A stretch of 64,000 bases of DNA from Anabas testudineus (GCF_900324465.2 NC_046611.1:6630516-6694515); one strand, 5' to 3'. Shown: positions 10,322 through 22,090, numbered from the stretch's first letter. Program-made: numbers and translations. The notes: generated from the letters alone by a model not told the origin.

Positions 10322-12001
10322 CAGTTTTTCTCAATAGCTAAAACACTACACCCTATTGTCTGAACCAAATGCTCAGTTGCCTGAACCCACTGATTGAATC
10401 AATCTCTCTTTTGCCAAAACCATAAGCACTTTTCACCTGTTTAAACACAACTTGCCAACACATTTTCATTGTGATGCACCTGTTCTGCATAATGGTGAGC
10501 ACAGGTGACAAAAGTCAAACACAATTAAAGCACAGGTGTCACCACCTGAACACAACAACTCAAAACTGATCACACTTGTGGCTAATGATGTGAGGGAACA
10601 TATACAGTAAGCCAGTTCAGAGAGCACTGGTTTGTCAGACCTTACAATGGATAGAAATCTGAGAGGAAGAGTTTGTGTGAGAGGAGGTCGAGGTGGTCAA
10701 GGTGGTCAGCAAAGACAAAGAACAGTAATATCTGATGAAATCAGAGCTACTGTGATTGACCATGTTCTTGTCCATGGTATGAGCATGAGGGAGGCTGGAC
10801 AAAGGGTACAACCAAACATCAGTAGATTCACTGTGTCCACCATAATCAGAAGATTTAGAGAAGAGCACAGGTAAATGCCTTTATTTGACATTATAGTACA
10901 GTATGTAAATGTTGAACGCAATTACTGCATGAAATACTATACAGCTGGTAAGTCCCACCCATCCATGAAACCCCACTGGACCTCTAGATTGAACAACCAT
11001 CAAAAAAACCATCGGGCCATTGTTGGTGTTTCTGGGCAGCGTGGTGGCAATGTCACATTATGTGCTGCCATCAGCAATCATGGCGTTGTCCACCATCATG
11101 CCAACCTGGGGCCCTACAACACTCACCAGCTCCTCATCTTCCTCAATCACATGCGAGATGCTCTGATAGGGCAGCAGGAAGAGCATCCAATCTATGTTGT
11201 TGTTTGGGACAATGTGAGTTTTCACAGAGCTCTCCAGGTTAGAGAGTGGTTCAGTATGAACCAAGGTTTTATCAATCTTTGCCTTCCACCGTACTCCATT
11301 TTCCTGAACCTCATTGAGGAATTCTTCTCCTCATGGCGGTGGAGGGTATATGAACGTCAACCTTACACCAGGGTAAATCTCCTGCACGCCATGGAACTTG
11401 CCTGTGGTGACATAGGTGTGGAGGCATGCCAAGCCTGGATACGGCATGCCAGGGGTTTCTTCCCCCGTTGCCTGGCCAGACAAAATGTGGCCCGTGATGT
11501 GGATGAAGTCCTGTGGCCTGACCCAGTACGGAGACATGATGCTTTGGCTGAGTAATGCGCTTATTTGCAAATTTTAGTATTTTTTTTTTTACATAGGCTT
11601 ACTGTACACAAGTGGCAAATGCATAAGATTTCTGTTTGTTTTTACAAGTGCTATGTGTAAATGCACAAGATTTCTTTAGTTTTGCAACATGCATTTAGCC
11701 TACAGTTAACAATAAACTTGTATTTCTCCAGCTTCATGTCCTGAGCATTGTGTTTTATATTTTTCTACATAGTGTTTAGTGACTGTTCAGTAGTGTTTTT
11801 AATTTTGATTGACTTGGAGCACGAGTTGACAACATAGTTCAGTTTTGAGTACAGATTCAACTGTTTTGAGGTGAAAGTTTGGTTTTGCAAGAGGAGTCTG
11901 AGGTTTTGTGAATGTAGCTTTAAACTTTGGTTTTGTGTTCACAGTTTAGAGAAAAGGAGAGCAGCTTTCAAGAAATGTGTCTTAGCAATCAAGAAAAACT
12001 G
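10322..12001 (+). mobile_element. IS630-Tc1-mariner type DNA transposon with intact terminal inverted repeats
   Basis: The left end CAGTTTTTCTCAATAGCTAA and the reverse complement of the right end CAGTTTTTCTTGATTGCTAA match over about 26 bp with a few mismatches. TA dinucleotides flank both ends (10320-10321 and 12002-12003), the target-site duplication typical of this superfamily. Total length is 1,680 bp, and a transposase remnant fills the middle. Both ends are preserved but the transposase is internally deleted, so the copy is nonautonomous. It could have been moved in trans. Confidence 0.9.
10632..11555 (+). pseudogene. IS630-type (DDE_3-like) transposase, internally deleted
   Basis: The first part (10632-10874) has an RGG-rich start and a helix-turn-helix region (MSMREAGQRV..FTVSTIIRRFREEHR). 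The second part (about 10950-11555) resumes near HRAIVGVSGQRGG and includes VVVWDNVSFHRA with the second catalytic Asp and FLNLIEEFFSSWRWRVYE with the final Glu. It ends in the conserved FPRCLARQNV..DVDEVLWPDP tail. The segment between the helix-turn-helix and GQRGG, which should hold the first catalytic Asp (a YVDEAGFNL-type motif), is missing, so the protein cannot be active. Confidence 0.85.
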
Positions 12002-12390
12002 TAATAAGTATTTGTTGTGCTCTCTCTTGTGCTGCTTGTGACACATGTACCATCTTCACTCTCTACTGCCGGGTCAAAGATGTCAGCGGTCTGCCCAGAC
12101 AGTACTCTTTGTTCCTGATCTCTTTCAGGGTCTCAAACTCCCACTTGTATGCAGAGGTACACTTATGTTCAAAATAATAGCAGTTCAATGTGACTAACCA
12201 GAATAATCCAGGCTTTTACTTTATTTTTTATTGATACATGGCAAACAAGTTACCAGTAGGTGCAGTAGATTCTCAGAAAACAAACAAGACCCAGCATTCA
12301 TGACATGCAGACTCTTAAGGCTGTGAAATTGGGCAATTATTTGAAAGGGGTGTGTTAGAGTAAAAATGATTTACTCACTGGTTTATAATA

Positions 12391-13240
12391 TAAAACCTGT
12401 GATCAGTGATATGATAAGAGCAGGCATCATTGTTGAAGCACCAGATTGTCAATGCAACACCCCCATCTTTCCAGTGAAAAAAGCTGAATTAGGAATGTGG
12501 AGAATGGTGCAGGACCTGAGAGCAGTAAATCAGGCTGTTGACAGCCGAGCACCCTGTGTTCCTGATCCACACACATTGTTGAACCAGTTAAAACCAGATA
12601 AACAATGGTTTACGATAGTTGATCTTAGTAATGCATTCCATCCCAATAGCCAAAGAATCACAGGGATGGTTTGGTTTTACCTATCAGATGAAAAAATACA
12701 CTTATACCAGGCTACCACAAGGATTTTGTGAAAGCCCCACAATCTTTTCACAAGAAATAAATAACTGTTTAGCAGACTTTGACATACCAGAACACAGTCA
12801 GGTTTTGGTGTATGTAGACGACATTCTTATAGCATCAGACACGGAACAGAACAACAAGCAGACTGCATTAGCTCTATTTATACACCTTCACAGAACAGGG
12901 AACAAGGCCTCCTTGTCAAAGTTACAATGGGCAAAACAACGAGTTACGTTTTTAGGACATGATTTAGTACCTGAAGGAAGGCTACTAACAGCAGAAAGGA
13001 AGAAATCCATCCTAGATGCTCCAAAACCACAGACAAAACAACAGATGATGATGCAATTTTTAGGATTTTGTAATTATTGCAGGTTGTGGATTCCGAATTA
13101 TGCTCAAATCACACAGCCATTGTTAGATCTCATCTATCAGACACCCATGACAATGAAACAGGAAATCTTGTGGACCCCAGAGGGAGAGGAAACCTTTACC
13201 TCACTAAAACAGGCCCTCGTAGGGACAACGGTTAGACTAT
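12391..13240 (+). pseudogene. Retroviral reverse transcriptase region (fossil)
   Basis: A class I retroviral reverse transcriptase is shown by motifs such as NTPIFPVKK, WRMVQDLRAVNQ, LPQGFCESP and YVDDILIAS (the YxDD catalytic box). The finger and palm order is as in gamma-like Pol. The region is part of a broken element and makes no supported product. Confidence 0.88.
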
Positions 13241-13355
13241 AAGAAAGAGTTTGTGCAGACAGTAGATTGTAAGGGATCATTTATGACTTCTATGTTAGCA
13301 CAGAAGGTGGGAGGCAGATTTAAACCAGTAGCATACTACTCAAAGAGACTTAACT

Positions 13356-13900
13356 GATGTAGCTCTTGATAAGGGAGAGGTTTGGTTTGTAGATGGGTCA
13401 TGCTCTAAGACCCCTACTGGACAAACACAGACAGGATTTGCTATAGTGACACAAGACACTATAGTGAAAGCAGGCAAACTACCGTCACACTTCTCTGCCC
13501 AGGCAGCTGAGATAGTTGCCCTCACCCAGGCCTGTAAAGAAGGCCAAGATAAGGACTTAACAGTTTCACAGATAGCCAATATGCTTTTTCAACACTTCAT
13601 TTCTTTGCAGCCCAGTGGGCAAGGAGAGGTATGACCACCTCTACAGGGAAATCAGTAGAACATGCAACATTGTTAACAGCACTTTTATAAGCTGTACTGC
13701 TACCAAAGACCTTAGAAGTTTGTAAATGTGCAGCACATACGAAGGGTAAAGACCCAACTTCTAGAGGAAATGCTTTCGCTGACAAAATTGCTAAAGAGGC
13801 AGCTAAAGGAAAGCATGGGATTTTAGTGCTCACAGTGCAGGACACAGAAACAGCGACACCATTTGATTTACAAGTTCTTACAGACATGTAGCAGAATGCA
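13356..13900 (+). pseudogene. Retroviral RNase H region (fossil)
   Basis: The segment VWFVDGSCSKT followed by QAAEIVALTQACKE is the usual RNase H core of class I Pol, downstream of the reverse transcriptase and upstream of the integrase. It is broken. Confidence 0.75.
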
Positions 13901-14019
13901 CCCACACCAGAGCAAACTTTATGGGTAAAACATGGAGCAGTTAAAGTAGATGGCATCTACAGAATACAAAATAAACCATGTCTTCCAAAAGGCTTGTTCC
14001 ACACCGCCGCAGTTTTGAG

Positions 14020-14988
14020 CCATGGGCCTTGCCATGTCTCAACAGGAGGGATGGTGAAGGTGGTGGAACAACATTTCTATGCTCATGGATTTAATACTTA
14101 TTCAAAACATTTTTGTAGAGCTTGTTTGATATGTTGTAAACATAATGTACAGGGGAATGTGTGACCTAAAAGAGGGCAATTCCCACAGGCAAAGCATCCA
14201 TTCCAGTTCCTACACATGGACTTTATTGAACTAAACAAATGCAACAACTATAAGTACTGCCTTGTACTGATCTGCCCCTTTTCTAAACCGTACTCGTAAT
14301 CGTACCAAGTAAACATGCCGATGCATTAACAGTGGCTAAAGCTCTATGTAAATACATTTTGCCAGAGCATGGGATTCCAGAAGCCATCTATAGTGATAAT
14401 GGAGCACACTTTGTGAATGACATCATAAAACAGATGGCTATACATTTGGGAATCACTTTAAAGAACCATTGTTCATATCACCCCCAGAGTGCTGGGTTGG
14501 TAGAACGGACAAATGGCACGATCAAGCTAAGATTGAAAAAGACTATGGAACAAACGGGGAGACCATGGCCTGAATGTTTAGACTTAGTAAAGACATATAT
14601 GAGAATAACTCCTACAGGAGACGGGTTAACCCCGTTTGAGATGATCTATGGGAGACCCTTTGTACTCCCTATCTTCACAGATGTGATAGAAAAGTCAGAA
14701 GACACTTACACCTTAGCAGATTGGATGTGTAGAATGTTGAAAGAGAAAGAAGTTGTAAATGCAAATAATCTGCCAGAGGGTGTTTTGTCTCCACAGGACT
14801 CAGCTATTAAGCCAGGCGACCAGATCCTGATAAAGGTCATCAAAAGAAAAAACTGGTCCTATCCACGGTGGGAAGGTCCCTATACTGTCCTGCTTACCAC
14901 ACCCACTGCAGTGAAGATAGCTGAACGCTCCACGTGGATTCATCAAAGTCACTGCAAAAGAGTAATTCCCCTGGTTGGCACTGCGTAG
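14020..14988 (+). pseudogene. Retroviral integrase region (fossil)
   Basis: An HHCC zinc-binding segment (H-G-P-C-H through CRACLICC) precedes a catalytic core with [18 protein letters not shown] and [19 protein letters not shown]-terminal domain follows with [20 protein letters not shown]. The order is normal for class I Pol. The element as a whole is broken. Confidence 0.88.
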
Positions 14989-15049
14989 GGGTGGAAGTCG
15001 ACCGGTACCAAAACCTTTGGTCGCTGAAGAAACCAACTGATCCCCGCGT

Positions 15050-15640
15050 CCCAGCTATGGCACCAGGGGTAAAACTCGTAGCAGCAATATGCACTGTCAT
15101 AGTAGCGGTTTTCTTTTTTCTGTATGAGACAGGACTCCTTACTGGGAAGCCGCCAGACAACAGACCAACCTGCCTCAACCTAACCAAGCGATGGACAACA
15201 ACACCTATTGAGGACTGGGCCTGGAAAAACCTGGACACTGAGCACGCACACCCATTTGAGACCAATATGTGGTATCGTTATGCCAAAGTTTTAGCCAACT
15301 CCTACAGGTAATGAAGAACTTGCAAAAAGCCATGTCAAGTGACCAGCATCCCGATCCTGCCCAGGACTGGTTAGGAGGACTCATGTCAGGACCTTGGTGG
15401 CATTTGCTCTTGAACTTATTAACACCATTAATTGTGTTCATTGTAACATTTTTCATATTAATGTCATGCATAGTTCCATGCCTTCAAGCCATGGTACGGA
15501 AGATGTTACAGACTACTGTGCTTAACTACATGTTACTACAGGCTTCTGACCCTGTTGTACTTCAACAGGAAGAAGAACTGTTTCATGATCATGACATGGA
15601 TGCACCCCAGCTTGATCAGTATGAGGATGCTATGTAATGA
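15050..15640 (+). pseudogene. Envelope-like region (fossil)
   Basis: An N-terminal hydrophobic segment (about 15080-15125) is followed further on by a long hydrophobic span (about 15395-15475) and a short charged tail, as in a retroviral transmembrane subunit. Its place between integrase and LTR supports the call; sequence similarity alone does not. Broken. Confidence 0.6.
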
Positions 15641-15721
15641 TGCATACATTGAAATTAGGAGACTAAGTGATGTATTGTTGATGCTTCATAGTGAATCCTT
15701 ATAATGACAAACAGGGGGAAA

Positions 15722-16170
15722 TGTTAGAGTAAAAATGATTTACTCACTGGTTTATAATTTTCTTATTACAATGTTACTTTACTCATAAGGCTAATTTCTT
15801 GTTTCTTACTTATTGTCATTATGAAGGATATATGTGTTTGATATTTAATCCTGTCAGCAACAGGAACATGTTATACTCTGCTAATGCTGCACTCTGCACA
15901 CAGACATAAAACAGGACAGGTCAGAAAAAGGTCAGCATTCTCAGAGTTGACCAGATCTGTGACTTCAGGGTGTGTCTCATTTGTAATAAAAAGCTTGCAC
16001 AAAGGGGGAACGGACGGAGTTGGAGATAGGAAATCCTGGGTGAAGCATTTATGATGCTAAGACCTCAGGCCGGCTCCCCTTGCAAGTAAAAAGGCCGAGT
16101 GTCCTTGTTGTGCTTTATTGTCTCCATCTCTTAGTGTATGAAACCTGTTGTGGTAATTTTGGACCCAACA
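15722..16170 (+). repeat. Right LTR of the retrovirus fossil
   Basis: 449 bp starting TGTTAGAG and ending ACCCAACA, preceded by a purine-rich tract (CAGGGGGAAA) and followed by the GGGTG duplication. Its first 37 bases recur at 12353-12389. Confidence 0.88.
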
Positions 16171-16277
16171 GGGTGTGTTAAAAAAATGGCAGTGTCTGCC
16201 ATTGACTGTACAAACTCAAAACTGTTTTGTACAAACTCTTTTGTTTCTAGGATTTAGCCATCCTGTGAATCACTAAA

Positions 16278-16632
16278 CTAATATTTAGTTGTATGACCAC
16301 AGTTTTTTATAACTGCTTCACAGATGTGTGGCATGGAGTCCACCAATGTGTGGCACCTTTTAGCTGTTATTCCACTCCATGATTCTTTAACAACATTCCA
16401 CAATTCATTTACATTTTTTGGTTTTGCTACAGAAACAGCATTTTTGATTGGATTAAGGTTCGGGGATTGGTCCGGCCACTCCAACATTAATTTTGAGGGT
16501 TTGGAACCAAGACTTTGTTTACTAGTGTGTTTGGGGTCATTGTTGTGTTGAAACAACCATTCCAAGTGCTAACCTCTTCAGCATAAGGCAACATGACCTC
16601 TTCAAGTATTTTGACATATGCAAACTGATCCA
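16278..16632 (-). pseudogene. Tc1-like transposase, C-terminal part
   Basis: Reading from 16632 downward gives MDQFAYVKILEEVMLPYA, then LFQHNNDPKHTSK with the second catalytic Asp, then DQSPNLNPIKN and the C-terminal domain to CGHTTKY. The final catalytic residue is changed: LNPIEN is expected and LNPIKN is present. The N-terminal half is at 20880-21488, across the L2 insertion. In-frame damage is present between the landmarks. Confidence 0.85.
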
Positions 16633-17567
16633 TGATTCAATTCAATTCAATTCAATTCAATTTTATTTGTAGAACGCTTTTTACAATTGCCATTGTCACA
16701 AAGCAGCTTTACACAACCAAAGAACAGTACATGAACAGTGAATGTGTATGAATCATGAAATCAGATTGTCCCTTTTGAGCAAGCCGAGGGCGATGGTGGC
16801 AAGGAAAAACTCCCTGAGAAGGCAACAGGAAGAAACCTTAAGAGGAACCAGACTCAACGGGGAACCCATCCTCATATGGGTGATTACATGCTGTGTAGGC
16901 AGCAGGCAGTCCAGTATAACAGTTAATGTCTTTTAAGTTATATGGAGTCCAGTTAGTTAATTGCAGGCAGACTTGTTCCCTTCCTGGACTATCGAGCGTT
17001 AAGTCGAGACCTCTGAGAAACAGCTGCCGATGTCCGCCGAGGCCAAGACCGACTTCATAGTAATGTGTGACCAACTCCAGTCTCCAAACGCATCCCATAG
17101 GGCAAACGGTGGATCCAGGCGACGAGATCTCCAGCCAGAAGTTGGGCATCAGGACGAGTCAGACAGGTCCAGAGGGCAAAGGGTGGAACGACGTGTAGCT
17201 TGACAGAGAGACAGGAAGAGGGAAATAGAGAGGTAGAGAAAGAGAGAGATGGCAGTTAGTTGTATTCACAGTCAGATAAAGTTTGAGGTGAATGTATATT
17301 TAGAATAGTGCAGCAGGGACTCCGGTAGGACTAATTATGACAGCCTAACTAAAAGGGTGGGCCAGAAGGAAACACAGACATGAGGGCTCCCTGGGATGTA
17401 GAGCAACCGAACACTTCACCATCACCATCAAACCTGAGTGATCAGTGAGAGTGCATCAAACATACCAGTTCACCATAATGCTCTACGTCCATGAGTCCTT
17501 CCCAAATCTATTTACAAAAATGCTTGACTAAATAAATAGGTATTCAGCCTATACTTAAACACTGAGA

Positions 17568-18660
17568 CTATGTCTGAGTCCCGACACTATTTGGAAGGCT
17601 ATTCCAGAACTTTGGGGCTTTGTAAGAAAAGGCTCTGCCCCCAGCTGTAGTTTTTATGATACGAGGTACTGACAGGCAGCCAGCATCCTTTGATCGAAGT
17701 AGGCGTGGTGGATCATAAGACACTAGCAGTTCACTTAGATACTGCGGAGTGAGGCCATTTAATGCTTTAAATGTCAAAAGTAGTATTTTAAAATCAATGC
17801 GAAATTTCACGGGGAGCCAATGAAGTGTAGATAAGATAGGGGTGATGTGCTCATATCTTCTGGTTCTAGTGAGGACTCTTGCTGCTGCATTTTGAACTAA
17901 CTGAAGCTTGTTTATGCACCTGGCTGAACAGCCAGACAGTAAGGCATTACAGTAGTCCAACCTAGAGGTGATGAAATCATGGACTAATTTTTCTGCATCA
18001 TTTAGTGACAAAATATTCCTTATTTTGGCAATATTTCTGAGGTGAAAGAAAGCTGTCCTGGTGATATTATCTACATGAGCTTCAAATGAAAGACTGGAAT
18101 CTAGAATCACACCAAGGTCTTCTACTGTTGCACTAGATGTAACAGAAAGGCCATCTAGAGTTACGGCGTGATCTAAAATCTTGCTTCTAGCTGCAGATGA
18201 TCCTATAACTAGTACTTCTGTCTTATCAGGATTTAGCAGAAGGAAGTTAATTAGCATCCAGTCTCGTATATCCTTTACACATTGCTCAACTTTATTAAGC
18301 TGTTTGATCTCATCTGGTTTTGATGAAACATATAACTGTGTGCCGTTAGCATAACAATGAAAGTTAATACCATGCTTACGGATTATGTTGCCCAGAGGAA
18401 GCATGTAGAGGGAAAAAAGCAGTCTGTTTTAGAAAGTGTGTCGGTATAGGGTCTAATGTACAGGTTGAAGATTTTGCAGAAGAGATGAGTGAAATTAGTT
18501 CATTCTCTTCAAGAGGAGTAAAGTAATCTAGGTACTGATCTGCTGAGGTTGGCTCATCATCTGCGTCAACTAAATTGTCTGGTTTTAAAGCTTGAATTTT
18601 ATGCCTTATATTTACAATTTTGTTATTGAAAAAGTTCATGAAGTCCTCACTACTGCACAA
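17568..18660 (-). pseudogene. L2 ORF2, reverse-transcriptase remnants and C-terminal domain
   Basis: The 18660-18410 part gives the segment before the reverse transcriptase ([19 protein letters not shown]). Then it jumps to [16 protein letters not shown] at about 18370, so the bulk of the fingers and palm is missing. The catalytic YADD box reads YANG, losing both aspartates. The C-terminal domain is well kept ([51 protein letters not shown]). All of this is typical of L2/Maui-like fish LINEs. Confidence 0.88.
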
Positions 18661-19045
18661 CGTTGTTGCGGAGATATCTGCAGTGGTCTTCTTTCTAGTT
18701 AATTTGGCTACTGTATTAAATAAAAATCTAGGGTTATTTTTGTTGTTTTCTATGAGAGTGGAGAGATACGTTCATCTAGCTGCACTAAGAGCTTTTTTAT
18801 AGTTCAGGATGCTCTCCTTCCACGCTATCTGGAATACTAACAATTTAGTTTGGCGCCATTTACGTTCTAACTTTCGGGCAGTCTGTTTTACTGACTCTAG
18901 ATATTCAGTCGCCTGGTCTAGTTCTGTAGGGTCAGACCGTGATCCAATCAACGTTGATAGCTCTGGAAGATTACTAATAAAGCTCTGTGCGGTAGTTGAT
19001 GTAAATGTACGTTTAATGCAATAGCGCAGCGCTGAGTATACATTA

Positions 19046-19837
19046 TTAATGACACACTGTAGTTGAAACAAGATAGTGGGCTGAGATAACTTCAGAAAGT
19101 GGGAGTGTAAGTAAATTTCTTATACTTAAACCAAAGGATATTATTAAATCTAACGTGTGACCCGCCTTATGAGTGGGTCCTACTACACACTGATCTACTC
19201 CTAGCAAGTCCAATATGGACATAAATGCTGTTCTCAGAGGGTCTTCTGGATTCTCAAAGTGAATATTAAAATCTCCAGCAATTAACGCTTTGTCTACAGA
19301 AACAACTAGGTTAGAGAGGAAATCTGCAAATTCACAAAGAAATTCAGAGTAGGGCCCTGGGGGTCTGTAAATGATAATTAGCGGGATCGGCTGAGCAGAC
19401 TTTATATTTGTATCTATACTTGTTATGTTACTATAAAGACATTCAAAAGCTTTACATTTGTGTACATGCTTTTGTACGATAGTCAGTTTATCATTATAAA
19501 TAACTGCGACACCTCCTCCTCTACCAGTCAGACGAGGCTGGTGAATGTAGCTGTATCCAGGAGGAGTTGCTTCGTTTAAAGCTACATACTCGTCCTGTTT
19601 AATCCAGGTTTCTGTTAAACAGAGTATATCAAACTCCTGATCTGTGATAATTTCATTAACAGTAAGAGCTTTAGATGTAAGAGATCTAATATTTAACAAT
19701 CCTAACTTCAGATCAGAGGTGCTGGCTGCACAATCAGTGTGCTCTGAATTTGAGGTCTGTATGTTAATTAAATTATTAAAACAGACTTTCTGGGTTTTTC
19801 TGACTTTGTTTAGCTCGAGGAACAGACACAGTCTCAA
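19046..19837 (-). pseudogene. L2 ORF2 endonuclease domain
   Basis: Apurinic-type endonuclease motifs are present: GLLNIRSLTSKA, LCLTETWIK, RGGGVAVIYND, IIIYRPPGPYSEFL and ALIAGDFNIHFENPED (the GDFN box). The final SDH-type motif reads ISAHYLV, so the catalytic SDH is altered. It continues into the 19071-18772 segment, which has the linker to the reverse transcriptase. Confidence 0.85.
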
Positions 19838-19925
19838 TATGTTGAACCCTGAGTGACGACTCTGTGCAGCTAGCAGACACTTGGTTTAGCCTGTTTGTCT
19901 GCTCCCTGGCCTGGACTCTGGGTAG

Positions 19926-20798
19926 TCAGCGACTAGCTAGGCCTGATCTTAGACTATGAGCTATACTGCAAGAAATGAGAGCAGCACCTTCCCGAGTGGG
20001 ATGGACACCGTCCCGCCCTAACAGGCCAGGTTTGCCCTCAAAGGTACTCCAATTATGTATGAAGCCCACGTTGTTTTCGGAGCACCACCTGGACATCCAG
20101 CGATTCAGCGACCATAACCTGCTGTAGGTTATGTCGCCTCGTCTCTTTGGGAGGGGGCCAGAGCAGATTACCACTTCGGACATCGCCTTCGCTAATTTAA
20201 ACACCTCTTTAAATTATTCTTATAATTCTTATTATATTCTTCGTAACCTCTTCGTTATTCTTCGTAACCTCAGACTGACGAAGGCGTATATCGTTAGCTC
20301 CAGTATGTACCACTATTTTAGAAAAGCTATGCTGTCCTAAGGCCCTAAGATTGCCTTCAATGTCCGGTGCCCTGGCCCCCAGGATACACCTGACCACAGC
20401 CGCTGGAGCCCCTAAAGGTCTGGCTAATTTCACGTGTCTCATTATAGAGTCTCCTATAACTAGAGTTCTTCCAGGTTTCTCAGCGGGTGAATCACTCGCT
20501 GCGCGAGTATGCCGCCGAGTTGTCACCCACTCGCCCCGCTGTGAGGGCTCTAATGCCGGAGTCGGCGACTGGCTATCTCCGCCTGCGGCACCCAGACTAT
20601 CCGCTACAGAAATAACACTACTCTCGCTCTCTCTAACCCTCTCTAAAGTCTGGATGCGCTCCTTTAACGCTCTTATCTTCTCCGTCAGAGTGCTAACTAA
20701 CTAACACACCTGTCACAGGTAAAATTATCACTAACGACGGAGGAAGACGGTCTAAACATCCTGCACTCCACACACTGAACAAGCTGAATATTACTCAT
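19926..20798 (-). pseudogene. L2 ORF1 with Cys motif and SGNH/esterase-like domain
   Basis: From 20798 downward the N-terminus has a C-x2-C..C-x2-C zinc-like motif (CVECRMF..FTCDRC). A short heptad-like helix follows in another frame at about 20690-20630. The esterase-like domain comes next: TLVIGDSIMRHVKL (GDS box), VHTGANDIR (GxND box) and GRDGVHPTREG (DxxH box). Two or more frame breaks separate the parts. An esterase-type ORF1 is a known feature of the L2/CR1 group. Confidence 0.85.
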
Positions 20799-20879
20799 TT
20801 TAAAGAACCTGAGTTGTAGAAATGTTGTGTAGAGTTTAAAAATCCGCGCATCCCCCAAGAAGCGGAAACGGAAGTGATC

Positions 20880-21488
20880 CCTGGTATGTGATAAATAGGC
20901 CCAACACCATAGTAGGAGAAACATGCCCATATCACGATGCCTGCACCGCCATGCTTCACTGTCTTCACTGTGTACTGTGGCTTGAATTGAGAGTTCAGAG
21001 GGGTCTCACGACTGTGGTCATTCGACACAAAAAGAACAATTTTACTCTCATCAGTCCACAAAATGTTCCTCCATTTCGCTTTAGGCCAGTTGATGTGTTC
21101 TTTGGCAAATTGTAATCTCTTCTGCACTGCCTTTTTTTTTAAACTGAGGGACTTTGCAGGGGATTCTTGAAAATAGATTAGCTTCACACAGGCGTCTTCT
21201 AACCGTCACAGTACAGTAACTCCAGACTGTCTTTTATCATCCTGGAGCTGATCATTAGCTGAGCCTTTGCCATTCTGGTTATTCTGCAATCCATTTTGGT
21301 GGTTGTCTACCGTTTTCTTCCACATCTCTCGGGTTTTGCGCTTCATTTTAAGGCATTGGAGATCATTTTAGCTTTAGCTTTAGCTTTTTTAAATAAATTT
21401 TTGGCACCTCTTTTTAGGTTTTCCCCTCTCCAATCAACTTTTTAATCAAAGTACACTGTTCTTCTGAACAATGTCTTGAATGACCCAT
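20880..21488 (-). pseudogene. Tc1-like transposase, N-terminal part
   Basis: It starts at 21488 with MGHSRHCSEEQCTLIKKLIG, a common Tc1-like N-terminus. It continues through a paired-like DNA-binding region to LQFAKEHINWPKAKW and NILWTDESK, the first catalytic Asp. It ends in KHGGAGIVIWACFSYYGVGP at the L2 insertion site. Frame breaks are present. The rest is at 16278-16632. Confidence 0.88.
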
Positions 21489-21894
21489 TTTCCAGGCTTT
21501 TAACTGCATGTTCAACAAGTGCTGGTTTCATCCTTAAATAGGGCCCCCCTGATTCACACCTGTTTTTTCACTAAATTGATGACCACACTGATTGAATGCC
21601 ACACTTTTTTTTTACACAACCCTTTTAACTAATTGCCCAATTTCACAGCCAATTTCACACCTACTGGTAACTTGTTTGCCATGTATCAATAAAAAAATAC
21701 TAAAAACCTGGATGATTCTGGTTCAGGTCACATTGTACTGCTATTATTTTGAACATAACTGTATATATGTTTGTTACATACTCACTATCTTGAACTTTAC
21801 TCTGCAGACTACGCTGACACTCTGCATGACCGCCTTTCTTTGCAAAGAAATAAACTTACAAAATACACATCAGTCCTAGTCAGGTGATGAGTTT

Positions 21895-22090
21895 ATTATC
21901 TGGTTGCTACAGAAAAAGGGAAATTACAGGACAAGTGTTCATTTGAATATACAAACAGGTGATATGGAGTCAGGACAATGTGTTTTCACCTCCGCTGACC
22001 TGCGTATATTGAATATAGAGCAGTCTCTGACTTATCTCCGTTCAGATACAAAGCTGTCCAGTACCACACATTCAAATGAAGGTGGTGTTT
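21895..22090 (+). repeat. RNase-array noncoding module, copy B
   Basis: It shares GGTTGCTACAGAAAAAGGG, TTGAATATACAAACAGGTGA, TATTGAATATAGAGCAG and CTCCGTTCAGATACAAA with the other copies. It lies just right of the Tc1-like nest. Confidence 0.6.

Larger units (their letters stand above)
12353..16170 (+). mobile_element. Endogenous retrovirus fossil, class I (gamma/epsilon-like)
   Basis: It sits in the left inverted-repeat region of the Tc1-like element and is flanked by a 5-bp duplication GGGTG (12348-12352 and 16171-16175). It begins with TG and ends with CA. The first 37 bases match the start of the right LTR (15722) without difference. Recognisable parts, left to right, are reverse transcriptase, RNase H, integrase, an envelope-like segment, a purine-rich tract and the right LTR. 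It is incomplete and broken, with several breaks. Age: younger than its Tc1-like host; the shared terminal sequence is too short to date it further. Confidence 0.9.
16637..20874 (-). mobile_element. L2-clade LINE, nearly full length, inserted in Tc1-like transposase
   Basis: The 3' end is at 16637, with the (TTCAA)n tail and a TTTTATTTGTAGAACGC-type L2 terminus; the 5' end is near 20874. TGAT occurs at both boundaries (16633-16636 and 20875-20878), a probable short target-site duplication. It carries ORF1 (Cys motif plus esterase-like domain), endonuclease and the 3' part of ORF2. The middle of the reverse transcriptase is deleted, so it is inactive. Length is about 4.2 kb. Confidence 0.9.
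12160..21761 (-). mobile_element. Tc1-like transposon with long inverted repeats, split by two later insertions
   Basis: The left end CACTTATGTTCAAAATAATA and the reverse complement of the right end CAGTTATGTTCAAAATAATA are near-identical. The match continues inward for about 200 bp, including TTGATACATGGCAAACAAGT on both sides. TA flanks both ends (12158-12159 and 21762-21763). Removing the retrovirus fossil (12353-16170) and the L2 LINE (16637-20874) leaves about 1.5 kb, the normal size of such an element. The transposase lies on the minus strand in two blocks. Both insertions are therefore younger than this copy. Confidence 0.92.
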
